Source: Curtobacterium herbarum (GTDB lineage: Bacteria > Actinomycetota > Actinomycetes > Actinomycetales > Microbacteriaceae). From it: 64,000 nt of DNA. Below, one piece after another: positions 52,879 to 62,111 of this stretch. Each line of letters begins with the position of its first letter. Within the stretch, counting starts at the first letter, position 1. The notes beneath the pieces are model-generated. The model did not search any database and was not told where the DNA came from. It was given only the letters and a program-made list of their open reading frames with translations. The translations under genes and the position numbers were made by a program. The DNA lies in contig NZ_JAFBBT010000001.1 in assembly GCF_016907335.1 (NCBI RefSeq), positions 2,542,001-2,606,000 of the forward strand, read 5' to 3'.

Positions 52879-53810
52879 GGCAGGTCGAGCGGCCCGCCGT
52901 ACCACTCCTCGATGATCACGCGGGCGATGGAGGTCCGGCCGGGCAGCAGGACCGTGTCACCGGCCTGCTCACGGATCTCGTCGCGCGAGAACCAGCGGAC
53001 GTCGATGATCTCCACGCCGTCCGGTCGGGCGGTGGAGGGGTCACCGTCGACCGCCCGGGCACGGAACCCGACCATCAGGGACGCCGGGAACGGCCACGGC
53101 TGCGAACCGAGGTACTCGGGCTCCTCGATGGTGACGCCGGCTTCCTCGAAGACCTCGCGGCGGACGGCGTCCTCGAGGGACTCCCCCGGCTCGACGAAGC
53201 CGGCGAGCAGCGAATACCGGTTCGCGTCCCAGGCGGCGTTCGACCCGAGCAGGATCCGGTCCTGCCCGTCGGTGATGCCGACGATGATCGCGGCGTCGGT
53301 GCGCGGGAAGTGCTGGTGGCCCTCGGGGTCGCGGCGGACCCAGCCGCCGACGGTGGACTCGGTCGGCGAACCGGTCCGCGGCGAGAACCCGTGCACGGCG
53401 TGCCAGTTCGCCATCGCGACGGCCTCCACCGCCAGGCCCTGGTCGCGCGCGGAGAGCTCGGTGCCGAACATGCGGAGGTTCTCCCACACGTCGGAGTCCG
53501 GTTCGATCCGGGCGGCCGCCGCGTCGTCGACGAGCGCCGCGACGAAGCGGGTGCCGGCCGGGGCGTCCGGGGCGTCACTGACCGCGCGGCCGAGGTACAG
53601 CAGGGTGGCATCGTCCGGCACCTGGTCGGCGGCGACGAAGCGCAGCGTGCCGTCGGCGTTCCGCAGCATCGCACCGCCGTGCACGGGCAGGAAGCGGGTG
53701 GTCGGGTCGTCGCGCAGCACCCGCTCGAGGTCGGGCGTGGAACGGTGCTCCGCGTCGCGGTCGAGCTCGTTGCGGGCGAGCGGCAGCCGGGCGGCGAACT
53801 CCACGGTCAC
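52875..53810 (-). CDS. nudC: NADH pyrophosphatase, NudC-like, without zinc ligands
   Basis: A 311-residue Nudix hydrolase. The Nudix box is complete at residues 204-226 (GFVEPGES...REVFEEAGV), and SQPWPFP at 236-242 is the NudC signature that selects NAD(H) or NAD-capped RNA. In the usual zinc-ribbon position the cysteines are replaced: GFSPRTG (Ser143, Thr146) and RRDPEGH (Asp161), so the zinc site is lost. The GTG at 53810 gives a normal length. Corresponds to Rv3199c; coupled to uvrD2 by a GTGA overlap. Confidence 0.93.
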   Translation of the reverse strand: MTVEFAARLPLARNELDRDAEHRSTPDLERVLRDDPTTRFLPVHGGAMLRNADGTLRFVAADQVPDDATLLYLGRAVSDAPDAPAGTRFVAALVDDAAAARIEPDSDVWENLRMFGTELSARDQGLAVEAVAMANWHAVHGFSPRTGSPTESTVGGWVRRDPEGHQHFPRTDAAIIVGITDGQDRILLGSNAAWDANRYSLLAGFVEPGESLEDAVRREVFEEAGVTIEEPEYLGSQPWPFPASLMVGFRARAVDGDPSTARPDGVEIIDVRWFSRDEIREQAGDTVLLPGRTSIARVIIEEWYGGPLDLP

Positions 53811-53878
53811 ACGGATCTCCTGGTGGTCGACACGTCCCGGGTCAGCGTGGCGCGCACCGATCGGATGCGCCGCGGACC

Positions 53879-53884
53879 TACCCT
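53879..53884 (+). promoter_or_regulatory. -10 element for the phosphotransferase gene
   Basis: TACCCT, 7 nt before the ATG at 53892. Confidence 0.5.
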
Positions 53885-53891
53885 GTTGGGC

Positions 53892-54890
53892 ATGGCGGGA
53901 TCGCAGTTCACTCTAGCCGCGTTGGCGACCACGGCCGTGCCCGGACTGGTCCTGACCGGCACACGCACGCTCGGCTCGGTGGCCGGCGGCGACTACGAGT
54001 CGGCCGTCGTCCGCGACGCCGACGGGCGGTCCTCGGCGATCCGTCGTCCCCGGAACCAGCGTGCGGAAGCACGTCAGTCCGCCGACCTCGTCGCGATCCG
54101 CGCCCTGAGCGCCGGGATCCGCACGCGCCTCCCGTTCGCCGTGCCCGAGTACCGCGGCCAGGCGCCCATCGGGTCGACCCGCGCCATCCTGACGTCCTAC
54201 GTCGAGGGCGCGCACCCCGCGCTCCGTGACCTGACCGACCGACCCGAGCTGGCCACCAGCGTCGGCCGCGCGGTCGCCGCGCTGCACGTCCTGCCGACCA
54301 GCTTCGTCACCGACGCCGGCCTGCCGTCCCTCACCCCCTTCGAGGTGCTCCGGTCCGCGGTGTCCGTGATGGACCGTGCCGTCGCGACGAAGCTCGTGCC
54401 GGACGCACTGCAGGAGCGGTGGGAGGGCGCCGCCCGCGACCAGCAGCTCTGGCAGTTCACGCCGACCGTCGTGCACGGCTCGCTCGGCCTCGACTCGATC
54501 CTCGTGCAGGGCGACGACGTCACCGGTGTCCTCGGCTGGGGCGAGCTCCGGCTCGGCGACCCCGCGAAGGACCTGGCGTGGGTGCTCGCCGGCCGCCGCG
54601 AGGCGTTCGACACCGTGCTCAGCGCCTACACCGCGGGTGGTGGTGGTCGCGACCGGCAGCTCGGGCAGCGCGCCCGCGTGCACCACGAACTCGAGACCGC
54701 GCAGTGGCTGCTGCACGGCGTGCAGGTGAAGAGCACCGAGGTCGTCGACGACGCCGTCGCGATGATGCACCGCCTGGCGGAGGCCGTGCACGCCCCGTCG
54801 GCCGCGCCGCTGCAGGCCGTGTCGCCGGAGACGATGGAGATCGGCGAGGTCGAGCAGCTGCTCTCCTCGACCGAACGCCGCCACAGCTGA
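53892..54890 (+). CDS. Aminoglycoside/macrolide phosphotransferase-fold protein, probable pseudokinase
   Basis: A 332-residue APH-fold protein beside adnB, a position conserved in actinobacteria. The fold is recognisable (TSYVEGAHPAL hinge; VVHGSLGLDSILVQ; GDPAKDLAWVLAG). However, the Brenner motif HGDxxxxN reads His195-Gly-Ser197-xxxx-Ser202, and the metal-binding Asp is Gly215 (VLGWGE). The catalytic Asp, Asn and DxD/DFG-type Asp are therefore all missing, which suggests a non-catalytic binding role. Leaderless ATG at 53892, divergent from nudC. It should not be read as an antibiotic-resistance gene. Confidence 0.85.
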   Translation: MAGSQFTLAALATTAVPGLVLTGTRTLGSVAGGDYESAVVRDADGRSSAIRRPRNQRAEARQSADLVAIRALSAGIRTRLPFAVPEYRGQAPIGSTRAILTSYVEGAHPALRDLTDRPELATSVGRAVAALHVLPTSFVTDAGLPSLTPFEVLRSAVSVMDRAVATKLVPDALQERWEGAARDQQLWQFTPTVVHGSLGLDSILVQGDDVTGVLGWGELRLGDPAKDLAWVLAGRREAFDTVLSAYTAGGGGRDRQLGQRARVHHELETAQWLLHGVQVKSTEVVDDAVAMMHRLAEAVHAPSAAPLQAVSPETMEIGEVEQLLSSTERRHS

Positions 54891-54923
54891 CGCGCGCCGG
54901 CCGGCCGGGAGGCGCGACTCGCG

Positions 54924-57900
54924 TCAGCCGATCGCCTCGCGCCAGGCGCGCTCGAGTCCGGCACGGTCGAGCAGCGCCGGAGGTCGGACCTCCAGGTCGT
55001 CGGCGACGAAGTAGAACACCGCGTCGACGTCCTCGATCGGTCGGCCCGTGAACTCGGCGTACGCGACCCGGTAGAGCGCGAGCTGCAACTGCCGACGGTC
55101 CAGGTCGTCGGCACCGCTCGGGGCCTTCCCGGTCTTCCAGTCGACCACCTCGACGCGCCCGTCGATCTCGTACACGGCGTCCAGCTTGCAGACGACGCTG
55201 TGCCCGAGGAACGGGATGTGGATCTCGCGCTCGACCTCGACCGGGGTCAGCCCGGCCCACCGTGAGCGGGCGAAGGTGTCCTGGAAGTCGGCCAGCCGTC
55301 GGGCGTCGTCGTCGCTCAGCGGGACCTCTCCGGCCGCTGCCGGTCCGCCCTCGGTCACCTCGTCGGGATCGAGGTCGAGCTCGCCGTCCCACGCGTCGAA
55401 CCCACCGTCCCAGCCGCCGAGCGCCGCCGGGGCCCGACCGCGGGCACGCTGCTCGACCCACTGGTGGAAGAGCGTGCCGAGTCGCGTCGCCCGGTACGGC
55501 CGTTCCGGCATCGGTCGACGGAGCCGCTCGGCCACCTTGTCGGGCTCACCGAGGTAGTCCTTGAAGCCCGACGCCGGCACCCGGTGCGGGACGACGACCT
55601 GGTGCGCGGCCGACCGGGAGGCCCGCCGCTCCGCGAGCAGCAGGTCGATGTCGGCGGCGTACCGACCGGCGGCGCCGGGGTTCGCGTTCCGGACCCGGTC
55701 GGCCGCCGCCAGCACCCGCGGGCCGCGGGAGCCGAACGGGACGTGCGGCCAGGTCTGCGACGCGCCCTGGTCGCCGAGCGGGTTCGACTCGTGGGTCGTC
55801 CCGTCCGGGATCCGGTCCGCGTCGAGCACCCCGGCCGCCACCAGGTCGTGCAGGTACCGGCTCGGTGCGGTCGGCTTCACGCCGGTCGACCACGAGGACC
55901 CACTGACGAGCAGCTCGTGCTTCGCCCGGGTCAGCGCGACGTAGGTGAGGCGGCGTTCCTCGTCCTCGTTCCGGGCCTTGACCTCGTCCTTGAAGGCGTC
56001 GATCGCGTCGACGACGTCCTTCTGGGTCTCCTGTCCGCGCCAGCCCAGACGCGGCAGTTCGTCGGCGTCGCCGCGGAACTCGTACGGCAGCCGACCGAAG
56101 CCGAGCCAGCCGGTCGAGCCCTCCTGCGGCCGGGCCGGCAACCCGCCCTCGACCATCCGGGGCACGGCGACCGCGTCCCACTCGAGCCCCTTCGACCCGT
56201 GGATGGTGAGGATCTGGACGGTGCCGCCCTCGGGTTCCTCGGACCGCGGCCCCATGTCGTCCCGGCGGGCGGCGGCGTCGATCCAGCCGAGGAACGCGCC
56301 GAGGTCGGCCCGGTCGTCGGTCTGGACGAACCCGCTGAGCTCGTCGACGAAGGCGTCCAGGTACGCCGAACCGCCCTGCTCGTGCGCGGTGACCTCGATG
56401 TCGAGCCGCATCTCCTGCACCACGAGCGTGACGAAGTCGACCAGGTCGCCGCCGGCCCGGGCCCGCAGCGAGGACAGCTGCGCACCGAGTGCCCGCATGC
56501 GCTGCCGGCCGGCCGGGCTGATGCCGTCGAGCGCGCTGTGGTCGTCGGGCGCGGTCGTCACGAAGTCGAGGGCGTCGACGACGGACCCGTGCTCCCCCGC
56601 CGCGACCGAGGCCCGGAACGCCGCGGTGACGTCGTCGTCGAGCCGTCGGTGCGTGTGGTCGCGGCCGAACAGCCACCGTGCCAGTCCGTGCAGGGCGACG
56701 ATGTCCGCCGCCCCGATCCGCCACCGGGCGCCGGCGAGCAGACGGATCAGGTCGTTGCCCGCGGCGGGGTCGTGCAGCACCCGGAGGCACGCCACCAGGT
56801 CGACGATCTCCGGCCGCTGCAGCAGTCCACCGGTGCCGAGCACGTGGTACGGCACAGAGCGGGCACCGAGCGCCGCCGTGAACGCGGACAGGTCCTTCCG
56901 GGCGCGGAGCAGCAGCGCCATCGACCCGCCGGGGTTCCGGGTGCGGTGGTCGGCGAACCAGGCGGCCACCGCGTCGGCCTCTTCGGGCAGCGTCTCCGGG
57001 AACACCGCGCCGACCGTGCCGCGGTCGGCGCCGGGCCGTGGTGCGAGGCGTTCCACCTGGACCTCGGACGCGCTCGAGAGCGGCTCGACGACGGCGTTCG
57101 CGGCCGCGAGCACGTCGATCGGGTTCCGCCAGCTGGTCGACAGGGCGTAGGTGACGACCGGTTCGCCCGTCGCGTCACCGAAGTCGGCCGGGAAGCGTGC
57201 GAGGTTCGCCGCGCTCGCTCCGCGGAAGCCGTAGATGGACTGGTGCGGGTCCCCGACCGCCATCACCGGGTGGTCGCGGAAGAGCCGTGCCAGGAACCGG
57301 GTCTGCACGACCGAGGTGTCCTGGTACTCGTCGAGCAGCACCACGGCGAACCGGGAGCGCAGGTCGTCGGCCACCCGCGGTGCTGCGTCCGCGGCGGCGA
57401 GTGCCAGGGCGATCTGGTCCGAGAACTCGACGAAGCCCCGGTCGACCTTCTGTCGGCGGAACTCCTCGACCAGGTCGGCGAGCGGTTCGAGGGACCCGAC
57501 CGCGGCGACCGCGTCGGTGACGGCCCGGTAGGGCGTGCCACGACTCGAGCCGGGCAGCTCGAGCAGTTCCCCGAAGTCGATCGAGAAGCGACGGAGGTCG
57601 GCCGGGTCGACGAGGTGCTCGGACGCGGCCCCGGCGAGCGCGACGACCGCGGCGGTGATGGTGTCGACGTTCCGGTCGAGGCCCGCCAGCCGGTCGTCCC
57701 GTGCGGCGACGACGACCCGTCGGGCGAGCTGCCACGCGGAGGGTTCGGTGAGCACCTGGGACTCGCCGTCCCGTCCGACGAGCAGCGCGTTCTCGCGGAA
57801 GACGGCGTTCGCGAAGGCGTTGTAGGTGGACACGGTCGGTGCCAGGAAGGCGTCCCCGGCCTCGATCAGTCCGGCGTCCTCGAGCGCGCCGATCCGGTCG

Positions 57901-58223
57901 TTGATCCGGACGCCGAGCTCGCCGGCGGCCTTGCGGGTGAAGGTCAGCCCGAGCACCTGGTCCGGCTGCACGAAGCCGTTCGTCAGCAGCCAGACGACGC
58001 GGGAGGCCATCGTCTCGGTCTTCCCGCTGCCGGCGCCCGCGACGACCAGGGCCGGGGCGAGCGGGGACTCGATGACGGCCCGCTGCTGCTCGGTCGGGCG
58101 GGGCTTGCCGAGGGCGTCGGCGATCTCGTCGGCCCCGTAGCGGCGGCGGGCCGGGCGCTCGTCCGGCACCGCGCCTCCCGTCGGGGCGACTTCCGCAGCC
58201 GCAACCGTGGTCTCGTCGCTCAC
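54924..58223 (-). CDS. adnB: AdnB-like helicase-nuclease subunit
   Basis: A 1099-residue protein. The N-terminal UvrD-like motor has Walker A VAGAGSGKT (61-69), LLDEYQDTS (II), GDPHQSIYGFRGA (III), TSWRNP (IV), ILTIHGSKGLEW (V) and ERRLTYVALTRAK (VI). The C-terminal RecB-type nuclease has EVVDWKTGKAP and QLQLALYRVAY. With AdnA it forms the actinobacterial end-resection machine that functionally replaces RecBCD. The GTG at 58223 overlaps the adnA stop (GTGA). Length matches mycobacterial AdnB (Rv3201c). All motor motifs look intact. Confidence 0.93.
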   Translation of the reverse strand: MSDETTVAAAEVAPTGGAVPDERPARRRYGADEIADALGKPRPTEQQRAVIESPLAPALVVAGAGSGKTETMASRVVWLLTNGFVQPDQVLGLTFTRKAAGELGVRINDRIGALEDAGLIEAGDAFLAPTVSTYNAFANAVFRENALLVGRDGESQVLTEPSAWQLARRVVVAARDDRLAGLDRNVDTITAAVVALAGAASEHLVDPADLRRFSIDFGELLELPGSSRGTPYRAVTDAVAAVGSLEPLADLVEEFRRQKVDRGFVEFSDQIALALAAADAAPRVADDLRSRFAVVLLDEYQDTSVVQTRFLARLFRDHPVMAVGDPHQSIYGFRGASAANLARFPADFGDATGEPVVTYALSTSWRNPIDVLAAANAVVEPLSSASEVQVERLAPRPGADRGTVGAVFPETLPEEADAVAAWFADHRTRNPGGSMALLLRARKDLSAFTAALGARSVPYHVLGTGGLLQRPEIVDLVACLRVLHDPAAGNDLIRLLAGARWRIGAADIVALHGLARWLFGRDHTHRRLDDDVTAAFRASVAAGEHGSVVDALDFVTTAPDDHSALDGISPAGRQRMRALGAQLSSLRARAGGDLVDFVTLVVQEMRLDIEVTAHEQGGSAYLDAFVDELSGFVQTDDRADLGAFLGWIDAAARRDDMGPRSEEPEGGTVQILTIHGSKGLEWDAVAVPRMVEGGLPARPQEGSTGWLGFGRLPYEFRGDADELPRLGWRGQETQKDVVDAIDAFKDEVKARNEDEERRLTYVALTRAKHELLVSGSSWSTGVKPTAPSRYLHDLVAAGVLDADRIPDGTTHESNPLGDQGASQTWPHVPFGSRGPRVLAAADRVRNANPGAAGRYAADIDLLLAERRASRSAAHQVVVPHRVPASGFKDYLGEPDKVAERLRRPMPERPYRATRLGTLFHQWVEQRARGRAPAALGGWDGGFDAWDGELDLDPDEVTEGGPAAAGEVPLSDDDARRLADFQDTFARSRWAGLTPVEVEREIHIPFLGHSVVCKLDAVYEIDGRVEVVDWKTGKAPSGADDLDRRQLQLALYRVAYAEFTGRPIEDVDAVFYFVADDLEVRPPALLDRAGLERAWREAIG

Positions 58224-61200
58224 CACGTCACCTCGCCCACCACGTGGATGCGGCACTCGGTGCCGGTGCGGGCCCGGTCGCAGTGGTCGTCGACGTTCGC
58301 CAGGAACGTCCGCCCCGCCATGCCGCGCGCCACCGTGTGCAGGCGTTCGCGGTAGGCCTCTCGCGACTCCGGGTCGAGGGCCCGCTGCGTCCGTTCGGAG
58401 TACGCGTGCGCGCCCTTCGGGTTCTGCACGAAGACGAGCCGGGCGTCCGTGGTCTCCGCACCTTCCGGCACCCCCTCGACCGCCCCGTCCGCCACGGCGA
58501 GCTGGTACGCGGCGAGCTGGGGGTGTCCGGGCATGTCGTTCTTCTCGCTCGGCATCGACCGGCCGGTCTTCAGGTCGACGATGCTGATCCGACCGTCGGG
58601 GTCGACCTCGATGCGGTCGATGCTCCCCCGCACCCGGGCGGGCCCGGTCACCAGGGCGAAGGACGCCTCGGCGCCGAGCACCCGCCGGCCCGCGCTGGCG
58701 AAGGTGCGGAGGTAGTCGCTGAGGCCCTCGATCATCCGCCGGGTCCGCGCACGCTCGCGGTCCGCCACCCACGGCGACTCGAACGTCAGCTCGTCCCAGC
58801 GTTCCTCGACCCGGTGCCACAGCGATTCCACGTCGACGTCGGTCGCGTGCTCCATCGCCTCGTGCACGATCGTGCCGATGCCCATCGCCGGGCTCGGCGC
58901 ACCGCCGCCGAACGTCTGCGCGAACCAGTGCACCGGACACTCCTCGAAGGTGCCGATCCGGGAGGGTGACACCGCCACCGTCGGCGGCACCGGCTCGCCG
59001 ACCTCGCCGTCCTCGTCGCCGCCCTCGGGCACCACCGGTTCGGCGTCGAGGTCGACCAGGGGTGCGTCCGTCGACGGTTCGACGATGCCGTACCAGTCGT
59101 CGGGGGCCGCGCCGGGCACGTCCTCCGCCGCCAAGCGGGCCAGTGCCGAGGCCGCCTCGTGGTCCCCGGTCGCCACCACCCGGCGCCGGAGCGACCCCGC
59201 GAGCCCGCGCAGCGACAGCGGGTGCGCGGACGGCTGCCGGTCCGGCGGCACCGGCACCAACCGCACGAACGGTGAGGGTGACTCGTCGTCGTTCGCGACG
59301 GTCGCGATGACCACCTGCGTCGTCGCGCGGGACACCGCCCGCACGAACAGGCGGAGCTCGTCGCCGATCACCGCGGCCCGGTCGTCGGTCGGCGAGCGCG
59401 GGATCCCCGCCGCCGCACGGACCAGCCCGTCCGGGTCGAGCAGGCTGCCGCGCACCCGCGTGTTCGGCCAGACACCGTCCTGGAGGCCCGTGACCACCAC
59501 GACGTCGCACTCCAGTCCGACGGTGGCCGAGGGGGTCAGCACGCGGACCCGTCCGGCGGTCCGGTCCGGTCCGATCGAGTCCTCCGGCAGGTCCGCGCCG
59601 AGGAGGTCGTCGACGAACACCCGCGCGGGGGCGTCCGGCGTGCGCTCGACGAAGCGCTTCGCGGCGGTGAACAGCCCGACGACCGCGTCGAGGTGTCGGT
59701 CCGCCTCGGCGGCGCCGACCCCGCCGGCGACCGACTGCGACCGCCACACCCCGGCCAGGCCGCTGCGTTCCCAGAGGCCCCAGAGAATCTCCTCGATGCT
59801 CGCCCCCGACTCGGCGTCCTGCCGGGCGGTGACGAAGCTCGCCGCGAGCCGCATCGCCCGTCGCGCGAAGGCGGCGTCGATCGTGGCCAGGCGTTCCGGG
59901 GCGCCGAGCGCGTCGACGAGCAGTTCGTCGGCCGTCCGGGTCCCGCCGCCGGCCAGCTCTTCGCGGCGGAGCGCCAGCCGGAGCCGGCGGATCGCCAGCG
60001 TGTCCAACCCGCCGAGCGGCCCGGTGGCGAACGACGTCGCCAGGTCGGCGTCGAGCGGGACGACCCCGAGCGCGACGGCCGCGGCGTCGACCAGGGTCCG
60101 TGATGCCGTGTCGTCCCGCGGACGGGTCGGTGCGGCGCCGGCGGTCGCCGGGACCTCGGCCACCGAGAGCGCCCGGACCAGTTCCGGGATCGCGGCACCG
60201 CTGCGGGTGACGACGACCATCCGGTGCCACGGGACGCCGTCGAGCAGCCGGTGTTCGCGGAGACGTCTCGCCACCGCGGCCACCATCGCGGAACGGCTGG
60301 GCGCTTCCAGGTGCAGGACGGCGTCGGAGCGGCCACGGGCCTCCCGGGCGAGGGCGGCCCGCTGTCTGCCAGCGGCCGCGGTGCCGATCCGCCCGGTGAT
60401 GCCGGTCACCAGTGCGCGGATCGGGGCCGCGTGCCGGTGCACGGTGCCGAGGACGATCTCCTGCACGTGCGGGACACCGAGGCGCGGGCCGAGGCGGCCG
60501 AGGACGTCCGGGACGGCGCCGCGGAACGCGGAGGCGGCGATGTCCGGGTCGCCGAACGCGACCACCTGCACGCCGGAGCGGGCGAGGGCGCCGAGCAGGG
60601 CGATCTCGCCCTCGACCAGTTCCTGCACGTCGTCGACCACGACCAGGCGGAGCGCCGCGACCGCGGGCGGCAGGTCGCCGCGGAGCACGGCGGCGGTGGC
60701 GAAGGCGACGAGTTCGGCGGCGTCCAGGCTCGTCGACCGGAACGCGGTGACGGCCGCGCGGTACTCGTCGACGAAGTCGCCGACCGCGCGCCACTCGGGG
60801 TGTCCGGTGTCGTCGCCGAGCTCGCGCATGTCGTCGGGTTCGATGCCGGCGGCGACCGCCCGCATCATGAGGTCGCGGAGCGCGGTCCGGAAGCCGGCCC
60901 GCTCGCGGACGACCTCGGTGATCGGCAGCGGCCAGGCGGGACCGGTGCCGTCGAGTTCGTGGCCGTCCAGGAGGTCCGCGATGATCCGGTCCTGCTCGCC
61001 GCCGGTCAGCAGGGTCGGTGCCTCCTGCCCCTGGACGGCGGCCGCGTGGGCGACCACCTGGAAGGCGAGGGAGTTGACCGTGCGGGCCAGGGCGCCCGGC
61101 GTGACCCGGTCGACGGCGGCCGCCAGACGGTCACGCAGGGCGGTGGCCGCGACCCGCGCCGAGGTCAGCGCGAGGACGGTGGCGTGTCCGGACGGGTCCA

Positions 61201-61393
61201 CCGCGCCGGGGCGAGCGAACCGGTCGGCGACGAGCCGCGTCAGCGTGCTCGTCTTGCCGGTCCCCGGAGCGCCGATGACGGCCGCGTGCACCTCGTCGGG
61301 CAGGGCGAGCACGGCCTGCTGCGCCGGGTCGTCGACCAGTGCGCGCGCGACCGAGCCGAGGTCCGGCGCAGGCGTCAGGGTGGTCGGTGGCAC
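58220..61393 (-). CDS. adnA: AdnA-like helicase-nuclease subunit
   Basis: A 1057-residue partner of AdnB (Rv3202c-like). Walker A is GAPGTGKTS (41-49). Walker B reads VVVDDVQEL (Asp-Asp at 254-255) rather than DExQ, as expected for the weaker motor. Other motor motifs are diverged. The C-terminal nuclease has VDLKTGRS and HPQLAAYQLA, with cysteines at EECPVHWF and CDRARTGTEC that could hold an iron-sulfur cluster; I count only three. The GTG at 61393 gives normal length. First gene of adnAB. Confidence 0.92.
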   Translation of the reverse strand: MPPTTLTPAPDLGSVARALVDDPAQQAVLALPDEVHAAVIGAPGTGKTSTLTRLVADRFARPGAVDPSGHATVLALTSARVAATALRDRLAAAVDRVTPGALARTVNSLAFQVVAHAAAVQGQEAPTLLTGGEQDRIIADLLDGHELDGTGPAWPLPITEVVRERAGFRTALRDLMMRAVAAGIEPDDMRELGDDTGHPEWRAVGDFVDEYRAAVTAFRSTSLDAAELVAFATAAVLRGDLPPAVAALRLVVVDDVQELVEGEIALLGALARSGVQVVAFGDPDIAASAFRGAVPDVLGRLGPRLGVPHVQEIVLGTVHRHAAPIRALVTGITGRIGTAAAGRQRAALAREARGRSDAVLHLEAPSRSAMVAAVARRLREHRLLDGVPWHRMVVVTRSGAAIPELVRALSVAEVPATAGAAPTRPRDDTASRTLVDAAAVALGVVPLDADLATSFATGPLGGLDTLAIRRLRLALRREELAGGGTRTADELLVDALGAPERLATIDAAFARRAMRLAASFVTARQDAESGASIEEILWGLWERSGLAGVWRSQSVAGGVGAAEADRHLDAVVGLFTAAKRFVERTPDAPARVFVDDLLGADLPEDSIGPDRTAGRVRVLTPSATVGLECDVVVVTGLQDGVWPNTRVRGSLLDPDGLVRAAAGIPRSPTDDRAAVIGDELRLFVRAVSRATTQVVIATVANDDESPSPFVRLVPVPPDRQPSAHPLSLRGLAGSLRRRVVATGDHEAASALARLAAEDVPGAAPDDWYGIVEPSTDAPLVDLDAEPVVPEGGDEDGEVGEPVPPTVAVSPSRIGTFEECPVHWFAQTFGGGAPSPAMGIGTIVHEAMEHATDVDVESLWHRVEERWDELTFESPWVADRERARTRRMIEGLSDYLRTFASAGRRVLGAEASFALVTGPARVRGSIDRIEVDPDGRISIVDLKTGRSMPSEKNDMPGHPQLAAYQLAVADGAVEGVPEGAETTDARLVFVQNPKGAHAYSERTQRALDPESREAYRERLHTVARGMAGRTFLANVDDHCDRARTGTECRIHVVGEVTW

Positions 61394-61500
61394 GGTCGTA
61401 CGGTACCCACCGCAGCCGACATCCCGGGCCGCCCGCGCCGGGGTGCGGACGCGGCCGTGCGCCCGCGGCGAACGCTCCCGGCCGCCCGGGGACGCTCGAC

Positions 61501-61506
61501 TAGGGT
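61501..61506 (+). promoter_or_regulatory. -10 element for the DUF3107 gene
   Basis: TAGGGT, 6 nt before the GTG at 61513. Confidence 0.5.
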
Positions 61507-61512
61507 GAGGTC

Positions 61513-61737
61513 GTGGACATCAAGATCGGCATCATCAACAGCCCCCGTGAGATCAGTTTCGAGACGGCGCAGACCGCCGAGGAGATCGAGACCGCCGTGG
61601 CCGACGCCCTCGCGGCCAAGGCGACGCACATCTCCCTGACGGACGACAAGGGCCGCCGGTTCATCGTGCCGGTCGGATCGCTCGCGTACGTCGAGGTGGG
61701 CGCCGAAGAGTCGCGCCGCATCGGCTTCTTCGCCTGA
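61513..61737 (+). CDS. DUF3107 family protein
   Basis: A 74-residue protein. The start MDIKIGIINSPREISFE and the end VGSLAYVEVGAEESRRIGF are diagnostic of DUF3107, a small actinobacterial family of unknown function that corresponds to Rv3208A (the TB9.4 antigen). The GTG at 61513 is fixed by conservation and by the -10 spacing. It is divergent from adnA and followed 10 bp later by a small membrane protein gene. Confidence 0.93.
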   Translation: MDIKIGIINSPREISFETAQTAEEIETAVADALAAKATHISLTDDKGRRFIVPVGSLAYVEVGAEESRRIGFFA

Positions 61738-61747
61738 CGCTCCCCGC

Positions 61748-62044
61748 ATGGAGTTCCTCTTCGCCGTCCTCGGCGGGATCCTCCTCGGGGCGATCGCACA
61801 CGTGGTCGTGCCCTGGCGCACGACCCGTGGGGTGCTGATCGGCCCGGTGGTCGGCGGCGTCGTCGCCGCCGTCCTGTGGGAGGCCCTGACCTGGGCCGGC
61901 TGGTCGTACGGCGGGACCTGGATCTGGGTCGTCGCCCTGGTGGCAGCCGCCGCCGCCGCACTCGTCGTCGAGGTCGTGCTCGGGCGTCGCCGCACCGATG
62001 CGGACGATGCGCACTACGAGCGGATGGTCAAGCAGGGCGCCTAG
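61748..62044 (+). CDS. Small membrane protein of unknown function
   Basis: A 98-residue protein with three hydrophobic segments (the first rich in Gly, like transglycosylase-associated/GlsB-type proteins) and a short charged C-terminus (RRRTDADDAHYERMV). I do not assign a family. The ATG at 61748 follows the DUF3107 stop by 10 bp, so co-transcription is likely. It converges with the ferritin-like gene; the gap holds a short repeat of ggccgtcag near 62101-62126. Confidence 0.65.
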   Translation: MEFLFAVLGGILLGAIAHVVVPWRTTRGVLIGPVVGGVVAAVLWEALTWAGWSYGGTWIWVVALVAAAAAALVVEVVLGRRRTDADDAHYERMVKQGA

Positions 62045-62111
62045 CGCAGCTGCGGCAGCGCGGCAGCGACGTGGCAGCAGCCCGTCCACGCCGGCTCAGG
62101 CGGTCAGGCCG

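Noticed and set aside
53892..54890. Antibiotic resistance phosphotransferase
   Set aside because: The catalytic Asp, Asn and metal-binding Asp of the APH family are all replaced, and the gene belongs to a conserved chromosomal block.
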